A stretch of 64,000 nt of DNA from Kordiimonas sediminis (GTDB lineage Bacteria > Pseudomonadota > Alphaproteobacteria > Sphingomonadales > Kordiimonadaceae), in contig NZ_BNCI01000002.1 of assembly GCF_014656395.1 (NCBI RefSeq), positions 434,001 through 498,000 of the forward strand, in the 5' to 3' direction. Position numbers and translations under genes: made by a program. Below, piece by piece: positions 54,874 to 63,899 of the stretch (the first letter of the stretch is position 1; each line of letters starts with the position of its first letter). The notes beneath the pieces are model-generated. The model searched no databases. It had not been told where the DNA came from and saw nothing but the letters and a program-made list of their open reading frames with translations.

Positions 54874-56991
54874 ATGTCATCTCTGAACGCCATTCTGAAT
54901 ACGTCACTAACGGGTCTTTTCACCAGCCAGGAATCACTGCGTGTCACATCGAATAACATTGCGAATGTTAATACGCCTGATTATGCCCGCCTGAAAGTTA
55001 GTCAGGCTGCGACCGTTCTACAGGGAGAATCTGTTGGTGTTCAGGTAACAGAGATCACCCGTATCGTAGATGAATTTCTGATGACAGCCCTCAGGAATGC
55101 AAATTCTGCCACGGGTGAATTTGAGATTCAGGCAGAGTTCCATGACCGTATTCAAGGCATTTTAGGGAAGCCGGAATCAGAGAGTTCTTTTTCTGCACAG
55201 TTAGAGCAAGTCTATGCTGCGATTGCGGAACTCACACTTAACCCGTCTGACGCACTGCGCCGGCAGCAAATGATGTCGGAGATGACCAGCTTCTTGCAGC
55301 ATATGGACCAGCTTGCTGGACAGATACAGGATCTCCGCGCGGAGGCTAGTGATAAAATCTCGGAAAGTGTTGATTTTGCCAATGATGCGCTGGTGCGTAT
55401 CAGCGAGTTGAACCCGCTTCTGGCGCGTGCTTATGCGACCGGTGACGAGACAGGCGGCCTTGAAGGCCTGATGGATCAGGCGCTGTCTGAACTATCGAAT
55501 TATATGGACATTACGATCAATCGCCAGTCTAACGGTACCGTCTGGGTAAGTAGTGCCTCGGGTATTACGCTGGTGGATACAGGGTTGTCGCAATTAAAGT
55601 ATTCGTCCCCCGGTATCGTCAGTTCCGAGACATCATTTCCGTCAATTACGTCTTTTAAGGTGGATAAAAACACTCTTGAGCCGCTCTCTAACGAAATTGA
55701 TATGACAACGCATATACGGTCCGGTCGTATTCGTGGACTGATGGACCTGCGCGACGACCAACTTGTTGACTTGTCTCTTTCATTGGGGGAGATGGCGGCC
55801 CGCGTTAAAGATCAGTTTAATGCAGTCCATAACCAATTCTCATCTACGCCGCCGCTTAATACTTTAACCGGTAAGCAGACATTCCTGAACGGGACAGATG
55901 CACCTGGGTTTACCGGCATTGCAACATTTGCGGTTGCTGATGCGAATGGTGATCTGGTTGCCAAAACTATAGTAGACTTTGATACAGCCCCTCCTGCCGA
56001 TATGAACGCACTGGTCACGCAGATTAATGCGGGCCTTGGCGGGGCAGGGACAGTGTCGTTTACAAATGGGGTCTTGTCTTTTACCGCAACTGACCCATCA
56101 CATGGGGCCGTCATTGCCGATAGTGATACCGCGCCTACGGACCGTGGGGGGCGTGGTTTCAGTCATTTCTTTGGCATGAACGATCTGATTTTATCAGATA
56201 GCGAGGGGATTTATGAAACGGGCCTGACAGGGACTGAGGCTCATAATATGACCGCTGGGGAGACAATGAACTTCAGCGTTTATGACAACACTGGTCGCGA
56301 GCTTACGAACATCACCGTTAATGTGACCGGCACGACCTACAATGACATGATCGCGGAACTGAATAATGTCGCGGGTCTTGGCGCATATTTCAGTTTTAGT
56401 TTGGATTCAAAGGGTGCGCTGCAGTGGAACGAAACTGCGAACTATGACGGGCTGCGCCTTGATGTCCGGTCTGACTCTACCAATGCCGGGTCCACAGGCA
56501 TGGGCTTCACACAAATATTTGGGATGGACCCATCCGCACATGCACGCGCGGCTCAGAATTTGACAATCCGGCGTGATGTCTTTGAGAACCCCGGTTTGAT
56601 GTCTATTGGTAAATTTGACCATACAGCAGCTGTTGGATCCCAGGTTCTGACGCCAGGAGATCAGCGAGGCGCTCTTGCTTTCCAGGATATTGAAACAAAG
56701 TTTGTTGATTTCGCGTCAGCAGGAGAGCTGAAAAACACCAATGCGACATTAAGTCAGTATGTGGCCCGGTTCCTTGGTAACGCAGGGCAGATGGCGACCA
56801 GAGCAGCAAACCAGCAGGCAGATAATGGTGCGCTTCGAACTGAATTAAGTCAGAAAAACGCAGATGTGTCCGGCGTGAATATGGATGAAGAACTGGCAAA
56901 TCTGATCGTGTATCAGAATGCTTACAATGCCGCTGCCAGAATGCTTTCAAGTGTGCAGGAGCTCTATGATGCTCTGCTGCAGGCTGTATAG
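54874..56991 (+). CDS. flgK: Flagellar hook-associated protein 1 FlgK
   Basis: Hook-filament junction protein, secreted by the flagellar type III system. 705 residues, longer than the roughly 550 usual in enterics. The N-terminal 'LTGLFTSQESLRVTSNNIANVNTPDYAR' block (split by conserved residues N/A/N/T/P/Y) and C-terminal 'NLIVYQNAYNAAARMLSSVQELYD' pair form the coiled-coil D0 domain. The central region has two successive beta-rich repeats, ending 'GFSHFFGMND' and 'GFTQIFGMDP', which explain the extra length. flgL follows 11 bases later. Confidence 0.96.
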   Translation: MSSLNAILNTSLTGLFTSQESLRVTSNNIANVNTPDYARLKVSQAATVLQGESVGVQVTEITRIVDEFLMTALRNANSATGEFEIQAEFHDRIQGILGKPESESSFSAQLEQVYAAIAELTLNPSDALRRQQMMSEMTSFLQHMDQLAGQIQDLRAEASDKISESVDFANDALVRISELNPLLARAYATGDETGGLEGLMDQALSELSNYMDITINRQSNGTVWVSSASGITLVDTGLSQLKYSSPGIVSSETSFPSITSFKVDKNTLEPLSNEIDMTTHIRSGRIRGLMDLRDDQLVDLSLSLGEMAARVKDQFNAVHNQFSSTPPLNTLTGKQTFLNGTDAPGFTGIATFAVADANGDLVAKTIVDFDTAPPADMNALVTQINAGLGGAGTVSFTNGVLSFTATDPSHGAVIADSDTAPTDRGGRGFSHFFGMNDLILSDSEGIYETGLTGTEAHNMTAGETMNFSVYDNTGRELTNITVNVTGTTYNDMIAELNNVAGLGAYFSFSLDSKGALQWNETANYDGLRLDVRSDSTNAGSTGMGFTQIFGMDPSAHARAAQNLTIRRDVFENPGLMSIGKFDHTAAVGSQVLTPGDQRGALAFQDIETKFVDFASAGELKNTNATLSQYVARFLGNAGQMATRAANQQADNGALRTELSQKNADVSGVNMDEELANLIVYQNAYNAAARMLSSVQELYDALLQAV

Positions 56992-57002
56992 GGAGAAGTA
57001 AG

Positions 57003-57926
57003 ATGGGACGTATATCCAGCTTTGGCCAACAGCAAACCATGGTCCAGAGCCTGATGAATAATCAGGAGCGTGTTTTTGACGGGCAGCGCAAAATTGCGAC
57101 CGGCAAAAAAACGGATGAGTATGCAGGTCTGGGCAGTGACACAGGTACTGTCCTTGGATCGCGGGCCTTTAAAAGTCGTATCGAAGCCTATCAGTCAACA
57201 ATTACAAAAGTACGCGGGAAGCTGGATGCGAATGATGTTCAGTTGGGCGGTATGATTGATTCAGTAGAGTCGCTAAAGGATAATATCCTGTCGGCTTTAT
57301 CGTCTAATCAGGCGGAAGGTTTTTCCGAGGTTCTAAACCAGACGTTTAAGTTTGTTGTGAATTCACTTAATACAAATTTTGACAGTGGGTATCTATTTGG
57401 TGGCGTTAAAACCGGAACACGCCCGGTTAATGTCTCGGAACTGGCTGATCTGTCAGCGTTGCCTGCAATTTCAGACGGGTTTGACAACGGTACTCTGGCG
57501 TTTGAGGCGCGGGTTGCGGACGGCGTTGATCTGGAATTTGGAATTTTGGCATCTGACGTAGCAACTGAACTTTTTACGATCATCAAGGACCTGTATGACT
57601 TTGATCAAGGCCCTTCTGGTCCCCTGCAGGGCGAAATGGACAGCACCCAGTTTTCTTTTTTGCAGACAGAGCTGGGGAATTTAACCAATGCTATCGACGG
57701 CATGCGTCAGATACAGATGAATAATGGTCTGATTTACGAAAGAATTGACGTGGTGAATGAACAACACGCCGATACAAATGTATTTCTGGAAACATTCATT
57801 GCAGAGATTGAAGATGTTGATATGGCCGAAGTGGTTACACGCCTGAATAATGATCAGGTGGCACTGGAAGCGTCTTATCAAGCGGTGGGCTCTTTGTCTC
57901 AGTTGACGCTTCTGCGCTTTTTATAG
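57003..57926 (+). CDS. flgL: Flagellar hook-associated protein 3 FlgL
   Basis: Second junction protein between hook and filament, 307 residues. Flagellin-like N-terminus ('QEKVF'-type 'NQERVFDGQRKIATGKK') and C-terminus ('AEVVTRLNNDQVALEASYQA'); the middle is variable. GGGAGAAG precedes ATG 57003. It forms a two-gene operon with flgK behind a sigma-54-type promoter, ended by a terminator at 57957. Confidence 0.95.
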   Translation: MGRISSFGQQQTMVQSLMNNQERVFDGQRKIATGKKTDEYAGLGSDTGTVLGSRAFKSRIEAYQSTITKVRGKLDANDVQLGGMIDSVESLKDNILSALSSNQAEGFSEVLNQTFKFVVNSLNTNFDSGYLFGGVKTGTRPVNVSELADLSALPAISDGFDNGTLAFEARVADGVDLEFGILASDVATELFTIIKDLYDFDQGPSGPLQGEMDSTQFSFLQTELGNLTNAIDGMRQIQMNNGLIYERIDVVNEQHADTNVFLETFIAEIEDVDMAEVVTRLNNDQVALEASYQAVGSLSQLTLLRFL

Positions 57927-57956
57927 AAACGATAGGCAATATAAAGTTCATTGTAC

Positions 57957-57988
57957 CGGCGTCAAAGCAGTGCTTTGGCGCCGTTTCT
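57957..57988 (+). terminator. Terminator of flgKL
   Basis: 12-bp stem with one G-U pair (57957-57968, 57972-57983) and 3-base loop, then TTTCT. It is 30 bases after flgL. Confidence 0.85.
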
Positions 57989-58190
57989 ATGCCTAATCTA
58001 CGTACCTTTCCTTGTGACTTTCCTCCGTGGCATTTTTAGCACGACTTAATTCGGTAATGGCTATGTAACTGAACGCTAACAATTTTGTTATCCCGCTGAA
58101 ATGTAATTTCAACAGCATGCGCGCGACCAAGCACTGCAACCATGAATAAGCAGTGTGGGTTTTGAAATTATTTATTTATGGGAAACGGAA

Positions 58191-60533
58191 ATGTCTTCGA
58201 ACACACTTAAAATAATGATGATGAGCGCCTGTAGTGTGCTTGCCATGTCAAACGCAGTTTTGGCAGAGGAACCAACAGCGGAAATGGAAAGTTATGAATC
58301 CATGGCTGATGTGGAAGAGATTGTGGTGTCTGCACGGGCTACAACTTTTGCTAATAACGGCACAGACACGGTTATGAAAGATCAGCAGCCTGATGCAGCA
58401 AGTGTACTGGCAGTGGTGAATAATCTGCCAGGTCTGTTCGTAGCAGAAGGGGCGACATTTGGCGGGGATGACTGGTCAACTACACTGTCGGTTCGTGGTT
58501 TTACTGTCAGTTTGTCGGAACAACAGGTTGGCATGACCATTGATGGATTACCAAACGGCAATTCAAACTATGGTGGTGGTGCGAAGGCGAACCGTTATAT
58601 TGATACTGAAAACCTTGCCCGTGCTGAGGTTTCGCAGGGTACGGCCGATATTGCATCTCCCTCGCACGAAGCACTGGGTGGCACGATCAATTTCGTGACC
58701 AACAATCCGCATGAAGATCAGCGTTTCTGGGCTGGTTTAACCATGGGGGAAAATAATGCCGAACGCTATTTTGTACGGTATGACACCGGTGAGTTTGCAG
58801 AAGGTACGCGTGCCTATCTAAGTTATTCAAATCAGCATACAGATGCGTGGATCGGTGATGCGGGCGGCGCAGACCGGGATCACTTCACTGCGAAGATCGT
58901 ATCAGAACAAGATGACTGGTTATTCACAGGCCGTTTGTCATGGGATGATACGTGGGAAAATAACTATCAGCGGATTTCCCTCGACCAGTTTGAAGAAGAC
59001 CCGGACTGGGACCGTCTAACGGATGAGATCACAGGTATCCCGTATATAGACCAGGCTTACCGGCCGGGCTGGGGCACGCTGCGTGAAAACTGGTTCGCAT
59101 ATGTGAAAGCGGAATATTCTGGTGAGAAACTCGATTTCACAATTGCGCCCTATTATCACGACAATAAAGGTCGCGGTGACTGGACCCCGCCGTACCTTGT
59201 ACAGGTTGCGGGTGGTGATGTTCAGTCAAATGGAACTATTTATGGTGGTTCTTTTATTGGCCAGACTTTCTTTACGGACAGCAGTGGTGCACCACTTGAT
59301 ATGATTGACGGCTGCACGTCCACGCTGACATTCCCATATGGTGGCGGGGCGCCGGTGAATAACCCTGCCTGTTATGTGACTGGCGCCACACCGGTTGGTT
59401 CTTACCGTCACACACACTACGGCAAACAGCGGTTAGGGGTCACTGCGGATGCTGCATACCGTTTGTCAGAGAATAATACCCTGCGTGTAGGTGCATGGTG
59501 GGAGCAGACAGACCGTAATGAATACCGTGATTGGCACAAGGTAACTGACTCTCGCATCGGGATCACATTTGATAATATCGCCTACTGGCGTCAGTACGAC
59601 CGTGATTTTGAAACAGATACTTTGATGCTGTATGCAGAGGACACGATGAAAGTTGGTGACTTCACTCTGCGTGGCGGGATCAAAAAGTTTCTGGTCGACC
59701 TGACGCGTGTCGATAATTTCGATACAAGTAATGAACTTGAGCTGAGCTCAGATTCTGATCTTCTTTTCACAGCGGGCGCGCTCTATGAAGTGAATGAAAA
59801 TCTTGAATTTTTTGCAGGCTTCTCTCAGAACTTTGCAGCAATCAAGGATGGTATCATCGAGGGTGGAGCAAATGTGGTTAACCCACAAGTACCTGACCTG
59901 GAAGGTGAAACAGCAGATAACTACGACTTAGGCATTCGCTTCTCTAACGAGTGGCTGCGGGCAACGGTAACGGCTTATTATATCAAGTTTGATAACCGCA
60001 TTACCTTCGTGTCCTCAGGCGACGGTGTTAGCGGTGTTGATTATCTGGAAGAGGGCGAAGGTGCGTACCTGAACGTGGGCGGCATTGAATCCAAGGGTCT
60101 GGAGGCCAGTCTTTCTGCTGATTTTGCTGACTACTTTAACTTCTACAGCTCTTTGACGCTTAATTCGTCGGAATATACCGAGACAATCGGTAATGTTGTC
60201 GAAGGCAATAAAGTGGCTCTGGCACCTGAGTTTCAGCTTGTTGGCACGCTTAGTTATTTCAAGGACGGTGTCCGTGCGGGTGTCTCAGCAAAACACGTTG
60301 GTAGCCGTTATGGTGACTTTGCTAATGAGCAGGAGCTTGGTGCATACACTCTGCTTGATGCGTGGATTGGTTATACCCTTGCAGAAGATGCAATTCCTGG
60401 CATTTCTTCCATAGATATCAGTCTGAACATCACAAACCTGACGGACAAAAGGTATCTTGGTGGTGGAACACCGGGTTCCTACTTCCTGGGAGCGGAGCGT
60501 CAGGCGACTGCAAACCTGACGATGAAGTTTTAG
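58191..60533 (+). CDS. TonB-dependent outer-membrane receptor 2
   Basis: 780 residues with signal peptide (about 1-25, 'AVLAEE'). TonB box-like 'VEEIVVSARA', plug motif 'LARAEVSQGTADIASPSHEALGGTINF' region, then a beta-barrel ending 'ANLTMKF'. ATG 58191 with GGAAACGGAA is preferred to the upstream GTG 58155, because the signal peptide begins there. Followed after 68 bases and a weak terminator/attenuator by a PhoD-type phosphatase, so it might import a phosphorylated compound (inference). Confidence 0.95.
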   Translation: MSSNTLKIMMMSACSVLAMSNAVLAEEPTAEMESYESMADVEEIVVSARATTFANNGTDTVMKDQQPDAASVLAVVNNLPGLFVAEGATFGGDDWSTTLSVRGFTVSLSEQQVGMTIDGLPNGNSNYGGGAKANRYIDTENLARAEVSQGTADIASPSHEALGGTINFVTNNPHEDQRFWAGLTMGENNAERYFVRYDTGEFAEGTRAYLSYSNQHTDAWIGDAGGADRDHFTAKIVSEQDDWLFTGRLSWDDTWENNYQRISLDQFEEDPDWDRLTDEITGIPYIDQAYRPGWGTLRENWFAYVKAEYSGEKLDFTIAPYYHDNKGRGDWTPPYLVQVAGGDVQSNGTIYGGSFIGQTFFTDSSGAPLDMIDGCTSTLTFPYGGGAPVNNPACYVTGATPVGSYRHTHYGKQRLGVTADAAYRLSENNTLRVGAWWEQTDRNEYRDWHKVTDSRIGITFDNIAYWRQYDRDFETDTLMLYAEDTMKVGDFTLRGGIKKFLVDLTRVDNFDTSNELELSSDSDLLFTAGALYEVNENLEFFAGFSQNFAAIKDGIIEGGANVVNPQVPDLEGETADNYDLGIRFSNEWLRATVTAYYIKFDNRITFVSSGDGVSGVDYLEEGEGAYLNVGGIESKGLEASLSADFADYFNFYSSLTLNSSEYTETIGNVVEGNKVALAPEFQLVGTLSYFKDGVRAGVSAKHVGSRYGDFANEQELGAYTLLDAWIGYTLAEDAIPGISSIDISLNITNLTDKRYLGGGTPGSYFLGAERQATANLTMKF

Positions 60534-60550
60534 GGTCGTTTTAAAGATCG

Positions 60551-60583
60551 GGCGAATGGCTGCGGCTGTTCGCCTTTCTTTTT
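60551..60583 (+). terminator. Terminator or attenuator between receptor 2 and the phosphatase gene
   Basis: 6-bp stem GGCGAA/TTCGCC (60551-60556, 60569-60574), 12-base loop, then TTTCTTTTT. It would limit read-through from the receptor to the phosphatase gene, not block it entirely. Confidence 0.7.
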
Positions 60584-60601
60584 GTATGTTGGAGAGTTGG
60601 A

Positions 60602-61732
60602 ATGCTGAATAGACGTGAAACATTAAAATTGCTGGGTGTGACAGGGCTTGCAAGTGCCGCTGCTTCTGGCTTGGCAAGTGACGCTGCTTCGCCTGCAGTC
60701 GCGGGCGATAGCAGTGCGAAGCTACAAGCCAGTGCCTCTGGGAATACTGTCTCCCGCATACTATTTGGTTCTTGCGCGCATCAGGACAAAGAGCAACCAA
60801 TCTGGGGCCCAATCAATGCGCTGGAGCCAGATTTGTTCATTATGCTGGGCGATAATATCTATGGGGATACCCGGGATATGAAACTTTTATCGTCAAAGTA
60901 CCAAAAGCTGGCTGATAAACCCGGTTTTAAGGAGCTACGCGGCCGCACACCGTTGATTGCTACGTGGGATGATCATGATTACGGCGAAAATGATGCTGGC
61001 TATGACTATCCTATGAAAGAACAGTCTAAAGAATTGTTTCTGGATTTCTTTGAGGAGCCTGAAGATAGTCCAAGGCGTAGAAAAGATGACGGTATCTATA
61101 CCTCCTATATGTATGGGGAAGGGGATACCGCGGTCCAGGTTATTCTCCTTGATCTGCGGTGGAACCGAACACCCATTTCTCATGTATCAGCCAAGGAAGC
61201 CAAACGGCGAGATCAAATGGGGTTTGGGCCCTATGTGCCTTTACTTGATCCTTCGTCAACCATTCTTGGGGAAAAGCAGTGGCAGTGGCTTGAAGCAGAA
61301 CTGCAAAAGCCAGCACGCCTCAGAGTGATTGGATCAAGCCTTCAGTTCATCTCGACATTTCCAGGATGGGAAGCTTGGAGCCTGTTTCCGCGGGAAAGGC
61401 AACGCTTAATCTCTTTAATTGATCAGACGCAGGCTGACGGTGTTGTCTTTATCAGTGGGGATACACACTGGGCGGAAATATCCTGTCAGACAGAGAAATG
61501 CCCTTATCCCTTGTATGATTTTACATCGAGCGGTTTGACCGAGACTTGGCATAATATGAGCCCAAATGTATATCGCCTGCCGGGCTGTTTATATACTGAA
61601 GCGAATTTTGGAGTAATAGAGATCGACTGGACTGTTCCTGATCCGCACATTGTTCTTCAGGCGCGAGATGTAAACGGCAGGCCGATATTTGAAAAGTCAA
61701 TTCTCCTGAGCCAGTTGGCAGCTCAAAGATAA
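60602..61732 (+). CDS. PhoD-like alkaline phosphatase/phosphodiesterase, Tat-exported
   Basis: 376 residues. A Tat signal with twin Arg ('NRRETLKLLGV') precedes a PhoD-type metallophosphatase: 'LFGSCAHQD', 'MLGDNIYGD' (about 84), 'ATWDDHDYGEND' (about 122) and 'FISGDTHWAE' (about 284). Tat export fits a pre-folded Fe/Ca enzyme. It should release phosphate from esters in the periplasm. GGAGAG before ATG 60602. It is downstream of TonB receptor 2 on the same strand. Confidence 0.92.
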   Translation: MLNRRETLKLLGVTGLASAAASGLASDAASPAVAGDSSAKLQASASGNTVSRILFGSCAHQDKEQPIWGPINALEPDLFIMLGDNIYGDTRDMKLLSSKYQKLADKPGFKELRGRTPLIATWDDHDYGENDAGYDYPMKEQSKELFLDFFEEPEDSPRRRKDDGIYTSYMYGEGDTAVQVILLDLRWNRTPISHVSAKEAKRRDQMGFGPYVPLLDPSSTILGEKQWQWLEAELQKPARLRVIGSSLQFISTFPGWEAWSLFPRERQRLISLIDQTQADGVVFISGDTHWAEISCQTEKCPYPLYDFTSSGLTETWHNMSPNVYRLPGCLYTEANFGVIEIDWTVPDPHIVLQARDVNGRPIFEKSILLSQLAAQR

Positions 61733-61873
61733 GATCGCCTGGTTGGGCAACCTTGAAAGGAATGCTGGTTCAGGTGGAAGGCTGCATTGATATGCCTTGA
61801 ATGACAGGCAGCTGTTGTTGACCTTGAAGGGAAATTCTGTACATTCTGCCACAAATATTCAGGGAGAAACTGA

Positions 61874-62371
61874 ATGCCAATTTCGGCAGAGGATTTTAAA
61901 CAGGGTATGCGCCGCCTCGGTGGTGCTGTTAATATTGTCACAACATCATGCGATGGTGTCTGGTACGGTTTGACTGCAACGGCAGTGACGTCCCTTACCG
62001 CTGAGCCGCCGCGGTTGCTTTGCTGTGTTAACCGGCAGGGGGCTACATATGGCGCTATCTCTAAATCCAGAAATCTGTGTGTGAATGTTCTAAGTACAGA
62101 ACATAAGGATCTGGCGATGATTTTTGCCGGGATGTCGGGTGAATCTGAAACCGAGCGTTTTACCAAGGGTACGTGGGCCGCTGGGTCAACCGGTGCACCG
62201 CGCTTAGTGGGTGCGATGGCGAGTTTTGAATGCACGGTGGAGAGTATTCTCGATTCTGGCAGTCATGGTATTGTTATTGGTAGTATCGAGGGGCTGGATA
62301 CCTCGGGCGAGGAGATTAATGACCCTTTGTGTTATCTGGATGGTGCCTGGGCGACAATGACCCAAGTGTAA
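61874..62371 (+). CDS. Flavin reductase family protein
   Basis: 165 residues, the usual size for NAD(P)H:FMN/FAD reductases. 'MRRLGGAVNIVTTSCDG', 'TATAVTSLTAEPPRLLCCVN' and 'CVNVLSTEHKDLAMIFAG' are the FMN-binding signatures; 'HGIVIGSIEG' closes the fold. It provides reduced flavin for a two-component monooxygenase whose partner is not in this window. GGGAGAAAC precedes ATG 61874. Confidence 0.92.
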   Translation: MPISAEDFKQGMRRLGGAVNIVTTSCDGVWYGLTATAVTSLTAEPPRLLCCVNRQGATYGAISKSRNLCVNVLSTEHKDLAMIFAGMSGESETERFTKGTWAAGSTGAPRLVGAMASFECTVESILDSGSHGIVIGSIEGLDTSGEEINDPLCYLDGAWATMTQV

Positions 62372-62738
62372 AACCTTACAATAAGGCGATAAATAGCAAG
62401 TATTCATACATGTACTTTCCTGAAATCAACTGAAGATATTGTCTGAATTCTTCTGATGTTTTCTTTTGAAAGGGTACTTGGAATGAATTTGGTCGAAGAA
62501 ATTAGCAAAAAAATACAAAAAAAGTGTTAAGGCAGAATCACTAAATATAGACTCTGCGAATCATTTAGATTCGATATCTAGTGTTTTGTAACTATTTCTT
62601 TACCTTTCTTTTAAGGGTTTGTCGGTAAAATGTTGAATCGTCGATAAAAATCCGTATTCTGTTAATAGAAATGTTTTTTTGATTACCCGAAGAGAATCGT
62701 TTTGAGCATTTCCGCAGAAGGCAGGGCAGGAGAAAACG
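62372..62738. other. 367-base A+T-rich upstream region with GANTC sites
   Basis: Very A+T-rich, no ORF. It holds six GANTC sites (62535, 62550, 62558, 62568, 62635, 62694), the first four within 38 bases. It likely contains the promoter of the DUF2336 gene. Confidence 0.6.
62535..62698 (+). promoter_or_regulatory. GANTC cluster upstream of the DUF2336 gene
   Basis: Six CcrM targets in 164 bases, four of them in 62535-62572. By chance a GANTC occurs about once in 256 bases, less often with A+T bias counted roughly the same. Methylation-sensitive transcription of the downstream gene is plausible. Confidence 0.6.
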
Positions 62739-63857
62739 GTGAACGGATCGCAGCTAAAAGAGCTTTTGATATTGGCGCAGAGTAAATCCTCTGAGTCCCG
62801 TTCAAGGCTTGTTGAGAATATCACGGATTTGTTCCTGAGCGATCAGGGACGGTTAAGCGAACACGAACGTGCGCTGATGTCCGATATCCTGAGCAAGCTG
62901 ATAGGGCAGGTAGAAGCCGATATACGGCGCGAGTTAGCCGAAGCCTTAGTCAAGTCCGGCGTGGACTTTCCCGATGTTGCCAAGATGCTGTCTAATGACG
63001 AGATTGAAATCGCACGCCCGCTTCTGGAGCGCAGCAAGCTGTTGACTGATCCTGATCTGATTGAGGTCATTCGCATGCGTACAGATGAACACCGTATGTC
63101 CATCACGATGCGGGAAGAATTATCAGAAAGCGTTACCAATGCCCTTATCGAATACGGTGGGGATGACGTTATTGAATCGCTGCTGAATAATCATGATGCA
63201 GCTATTTCAAGCCGTGCGATGGAATATCTGGTGTCTGAATCCCGGCGTGTTGACCGTTTTCAGGAGCCTTTGATCCGCCGTTCTGATTTGCCAGGTGATT
63301 TGGCATACCGCATGTATTGGTGGGTTTCCGCGGCGCTTAGAAAACAGATTATATCAGAATTTGATATTGACCCGGTCGTGCTGGAACAGGCCGTGAAGCG
63401 TGCAGCCAAGGCTGTGATGGTTGATAAAACATCCGAAGACAGTGCTTATGTAAAGGCTCAGAAGCTCGTACGCCGTATGCATGAAAATGGAGAACTAAGT
63501 ATTCAGTTCCTGATTAATGCGCTGCGGCAACAGCGAATTGCCGTGTTTGTGGCAGGGCTGGCAGAGCTTGCAAACGTTGAATTTCAAACAGCGTGGCGCG
63601 TGTTTGCAGACCGCGGTGGTGAAAGTTTTGCGATTTTGGCCAAGGCTGTGGGAATTGACAGAAGCCAATTTACCAGCATCTTCCTGCTTGTTTCGCAGGC
63701 AAGAGAGGGCGGTACAGTAAAGTCGCCAGGGTTCCTGAAGGATATTCTGGCGTTGTTCGATAGTATCACAGAGGATAATGCCAAGGGGGCGTTGCAGGTC
63801 TGGCAACGGGATATGGCGTATCAGGCAGCTATAGAAGAACTGGAAAAAACCGGTTAA
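62739..63857 (+). CDS. DUF2336 domain-containing protein
   Basis: 372 residues of helical, HEAT-like repeat appearance ('IRRELAEALVKSGVDFPDVAKML', 'IEIARPLLERSKLLTDPDLIEVIR' segments, broken here into known pieces). No signal peptide or catalytic motif. DUF2336 is typical of alphaproteobacteria and its function is unknown. GTG 62739 has GGAG with 6-8 base spacing. A GANTC cluster lies upstream, and a further ORF starts 42 bases after its stop. Confidence 0.85.
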   Translation: MNGSQLKELLILAQSKSSESRSRLVENITDLFLSDQGRLSEHERALMSDILSKLIGQVEADIRRELAEALVKSGVDFPDVAKMLSNDEIEIARPLLERSKLLTDPDLIEVIRMRTDEHRMSITMREELSESVTNALIEYGGDDVIESLLNNHDAAISSRAMEYLVSESRRVDRFQEPLIRRSDLPGDLAYRMYWWVSAALRKQIISEFDIDPVVLEQAVKRAAKAVMVDKTSEDSAYVKAQKLVRRMHENGELSIQFLINALRQQRIAVFVAGLAELANVEFQTAWRVFADRGGESFAILAKAVGIDRSQFTSIFLLVSQAREGGTVKSPGFLKDILALFDSITEDNAKGALQVWQRDMAYQAAIEELEKTG

Positions 63858-63899
63858 AGGCAGGGAGGCGAGGAACTATCCTCGCAGTAGGGATCGCAC

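Noticed and set aside
54686-54886. 66-codon ORF in the flgK leader
   Set aside because: Fair ribosome site but overlaps flgK, no family, and an unusual Cys-rich sequence; not enough to call.
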